The notes under the pieces are model-generated. The model ran no database searches. It worked only from the letters and a program-made list of their open reading frames with translations, and was not told where the DNA came from. Shown piece by piece: positions 6,447-7,087 of a stretch of 7,087 nucleotides of DNA. The stretch's first letter is position 1. Each line of letters begins with the position of its first letter. The position numbers and the translations under genes are program-made. Origin of the DNA: Mycobacterium sp. (GTDB lineage Bacteria > Actinomycetota > Actinomycetes > Mycobacteriales > Mycobacteriaceae); NCBI GenBank assembly GCA_029256565.1, contig JAQSXQ010000081.1:1-7087 (forward strand), read 5' to 3'.

Positions 6447-7087
6447 ATGACGCATGCGATCCGGCCGGTCGACTTCGACGACCTCAAGACGATGACGTAC
6501 GAGGTGACCGACCGCGTCGCGCGGATCACCTTCAACCGGCCCGAGAAGGGCAACGCGATCGTCGCCGACACCCCACTCGAACTCTCCGCACTCGTCGAGC
6601 GCGCCGACCTGGATCCAGCGGTGCACGTGATCCTGGTGTCCGGCCGGGGCGAGGGATTCTGCGCGGGGTTCGACCTGTCCGCGTACGCCGAGGGCTCGTC
6701 GTCGGCGGGTGGCGGCAATCCGTACAAGGACACCGTGCTGTCGGGCCGGACGCAGGGCATCAACCACCTGCCCGATCAGCCGTGGGATCCGATGATCGAC
6801 TACCAGATGATGAGCCGGTTCGTCCGCGGGTTCTCCAGCCTGATGCACGCGGACAAGCCGACCGTGGTCAAGATCCACGGCTACTGCGTGGCGGGCGGCA
6901 CGGACATCGCGCTGCACGCCGATCAGGTGATCGCCGCGTCGGACGCCAAGATCGGCTATCCGCCGATGCGTGTCTGGGGAGTGCCCGCCGCGGGCCTGTG
7001 GGCGCACCGGTTGGGCGACCAGCGCGCGAAACGCCTTCTGTTCACCGGTGATTGCATCTCGGGAACCCAGGCGGCCGAGTGGGGGCT
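6447..7087 (+). CDS. echA4: Enoyl-CoA hydratase/crotonase-family protein (EchA4-type; partial, C-terminus outside window)
   Basis: The first 213 codons of a crotonase-fold protein; M. tuberculosis EchA4 is about 312 residues, so roughly the last third is missing. The fold is shown by VARITFNRPEKGNAI (24-38), the first oxyanion-hole loop GEGFCAGFDL (68-77), the second one HGYCVAGGTDIALHAD (144-159) and the LFTGDCISGTQAAEWG segment (198-213). A long insertion (about 80-128) separates the first two. Aligned with rat mitochondrial hydratase, the catalytic Glu144 is D153 here and Glu164 is P173, so classical hydration is doubtful; other crotonase activities are possible. The ATG at 6447 gives a natural N-terminus; a second in-frame ATG at 6492 is less likely. 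The nearby ribosome-binding sequence (GGTGG at 6432-6436) is weak. It lies 88 bp after the fadE8-type gene on the same strand and is probably co-transcribed, so acts on the same acyl-CoA pathway. Confidence 0.88.
   Translation, partial: MTHAIRPVDFDDLKTMTYEVTDRVARITFNRPEKGNAIVADTPLELSALVERADLDPAVHVILVSGRGEGFCAGFDLSAYAEGSSSAGGGNPYKDTVLSGRTQGINHLPDQPWDPMIDYQMMSRFVRGFSSLMHADKPTVVKIHGYCVAGGTDIALHADQVIAASDAKIGYPPMRVWGVPAAGLWAHRLGDQRAKRLLFTGDCISGTQAAEWG

Noticed and set aside
4655..6763. 702-codon open frame on the minus strand across the fadE8-type gene
   Set aside because: It is antisense to a clearly conserved acyl-CoA dehydrogenase and the start of echA4; its translation is Arg/His/Gly/Ala-rich without family motifs, as expected for high-GC antisense frames.

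Overview
The window looks like chromosomal DNA from a mycobacterium, most likely a fast-growing Mycolicibacterium-type species. The base composition is high in GC. The genes use GTG as well as ATG starts. A secreted protein carries a mycobacterial-style leader ending in a V-A-W-A cleavage motif. The right-hand pair of genes matches the fadE8-echA4 gene pair known from M. tuberculosis (Rv0672-Rv0673). These assignments are from recognition of sequence patterns, without any database search.

Left part (1-2706, minus strand): the first 902 codons of a large exported protein whose C-terminus lies outside the window. It has a signal peptide, a long Pro/Thr/Ala/Ser-rich linker, a short mycobacterial motif with aromatic residues, one diverged cadherin/Ig-like repeat, a YVTN/YncE-type beta-propeller, and then at least two well-conserved cadherin/Ig-like repeats of 104 residues. 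The propeller segment uses rare codons that are absent from its flanks. Next comes a 513-bp stretch without a gene (2707-3219). It is AT-richer than its surroundings and holds two strong hairpins, one in the leader of the surface protein and one upstream of the next gene.

Middle part (3220-4623): a PAP2_3-type multi-pass membrane protein (plus strand) meets a small cupin gene (minus strand) tail to tail. The two coding regions overlap by 138 nt, so the last 45 residues of the membrane protein are encoded antisense to the core of the cupin fold.

Right part (4624-7087): a compact divergent promoter region separates the cupin gene from an AidB-like acyl-CoA dehydrogenase (fadE8-type). After an 88-bp spacer containing a 60-nt palindromic element comes an enoyl-CoA hydratase/crotonase-family gene (echA4-type), cut by the window edge. 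These last two probably act together in fatty-acyl-CoA or related acyl-CoA catabolism. The crotonase appears to lack the two catalytic glutamates of classical hydratases.

No tRNA, rRNA, insertion sequence, CRISPR array or phage gene was seen. I do not see a clear-cut new defence or mobile system. The most unusual items are the mosaic surface protein, the long convergent coding overlap, the palindromic spacer and the hairpin-bearing AT-rich intergenic region.
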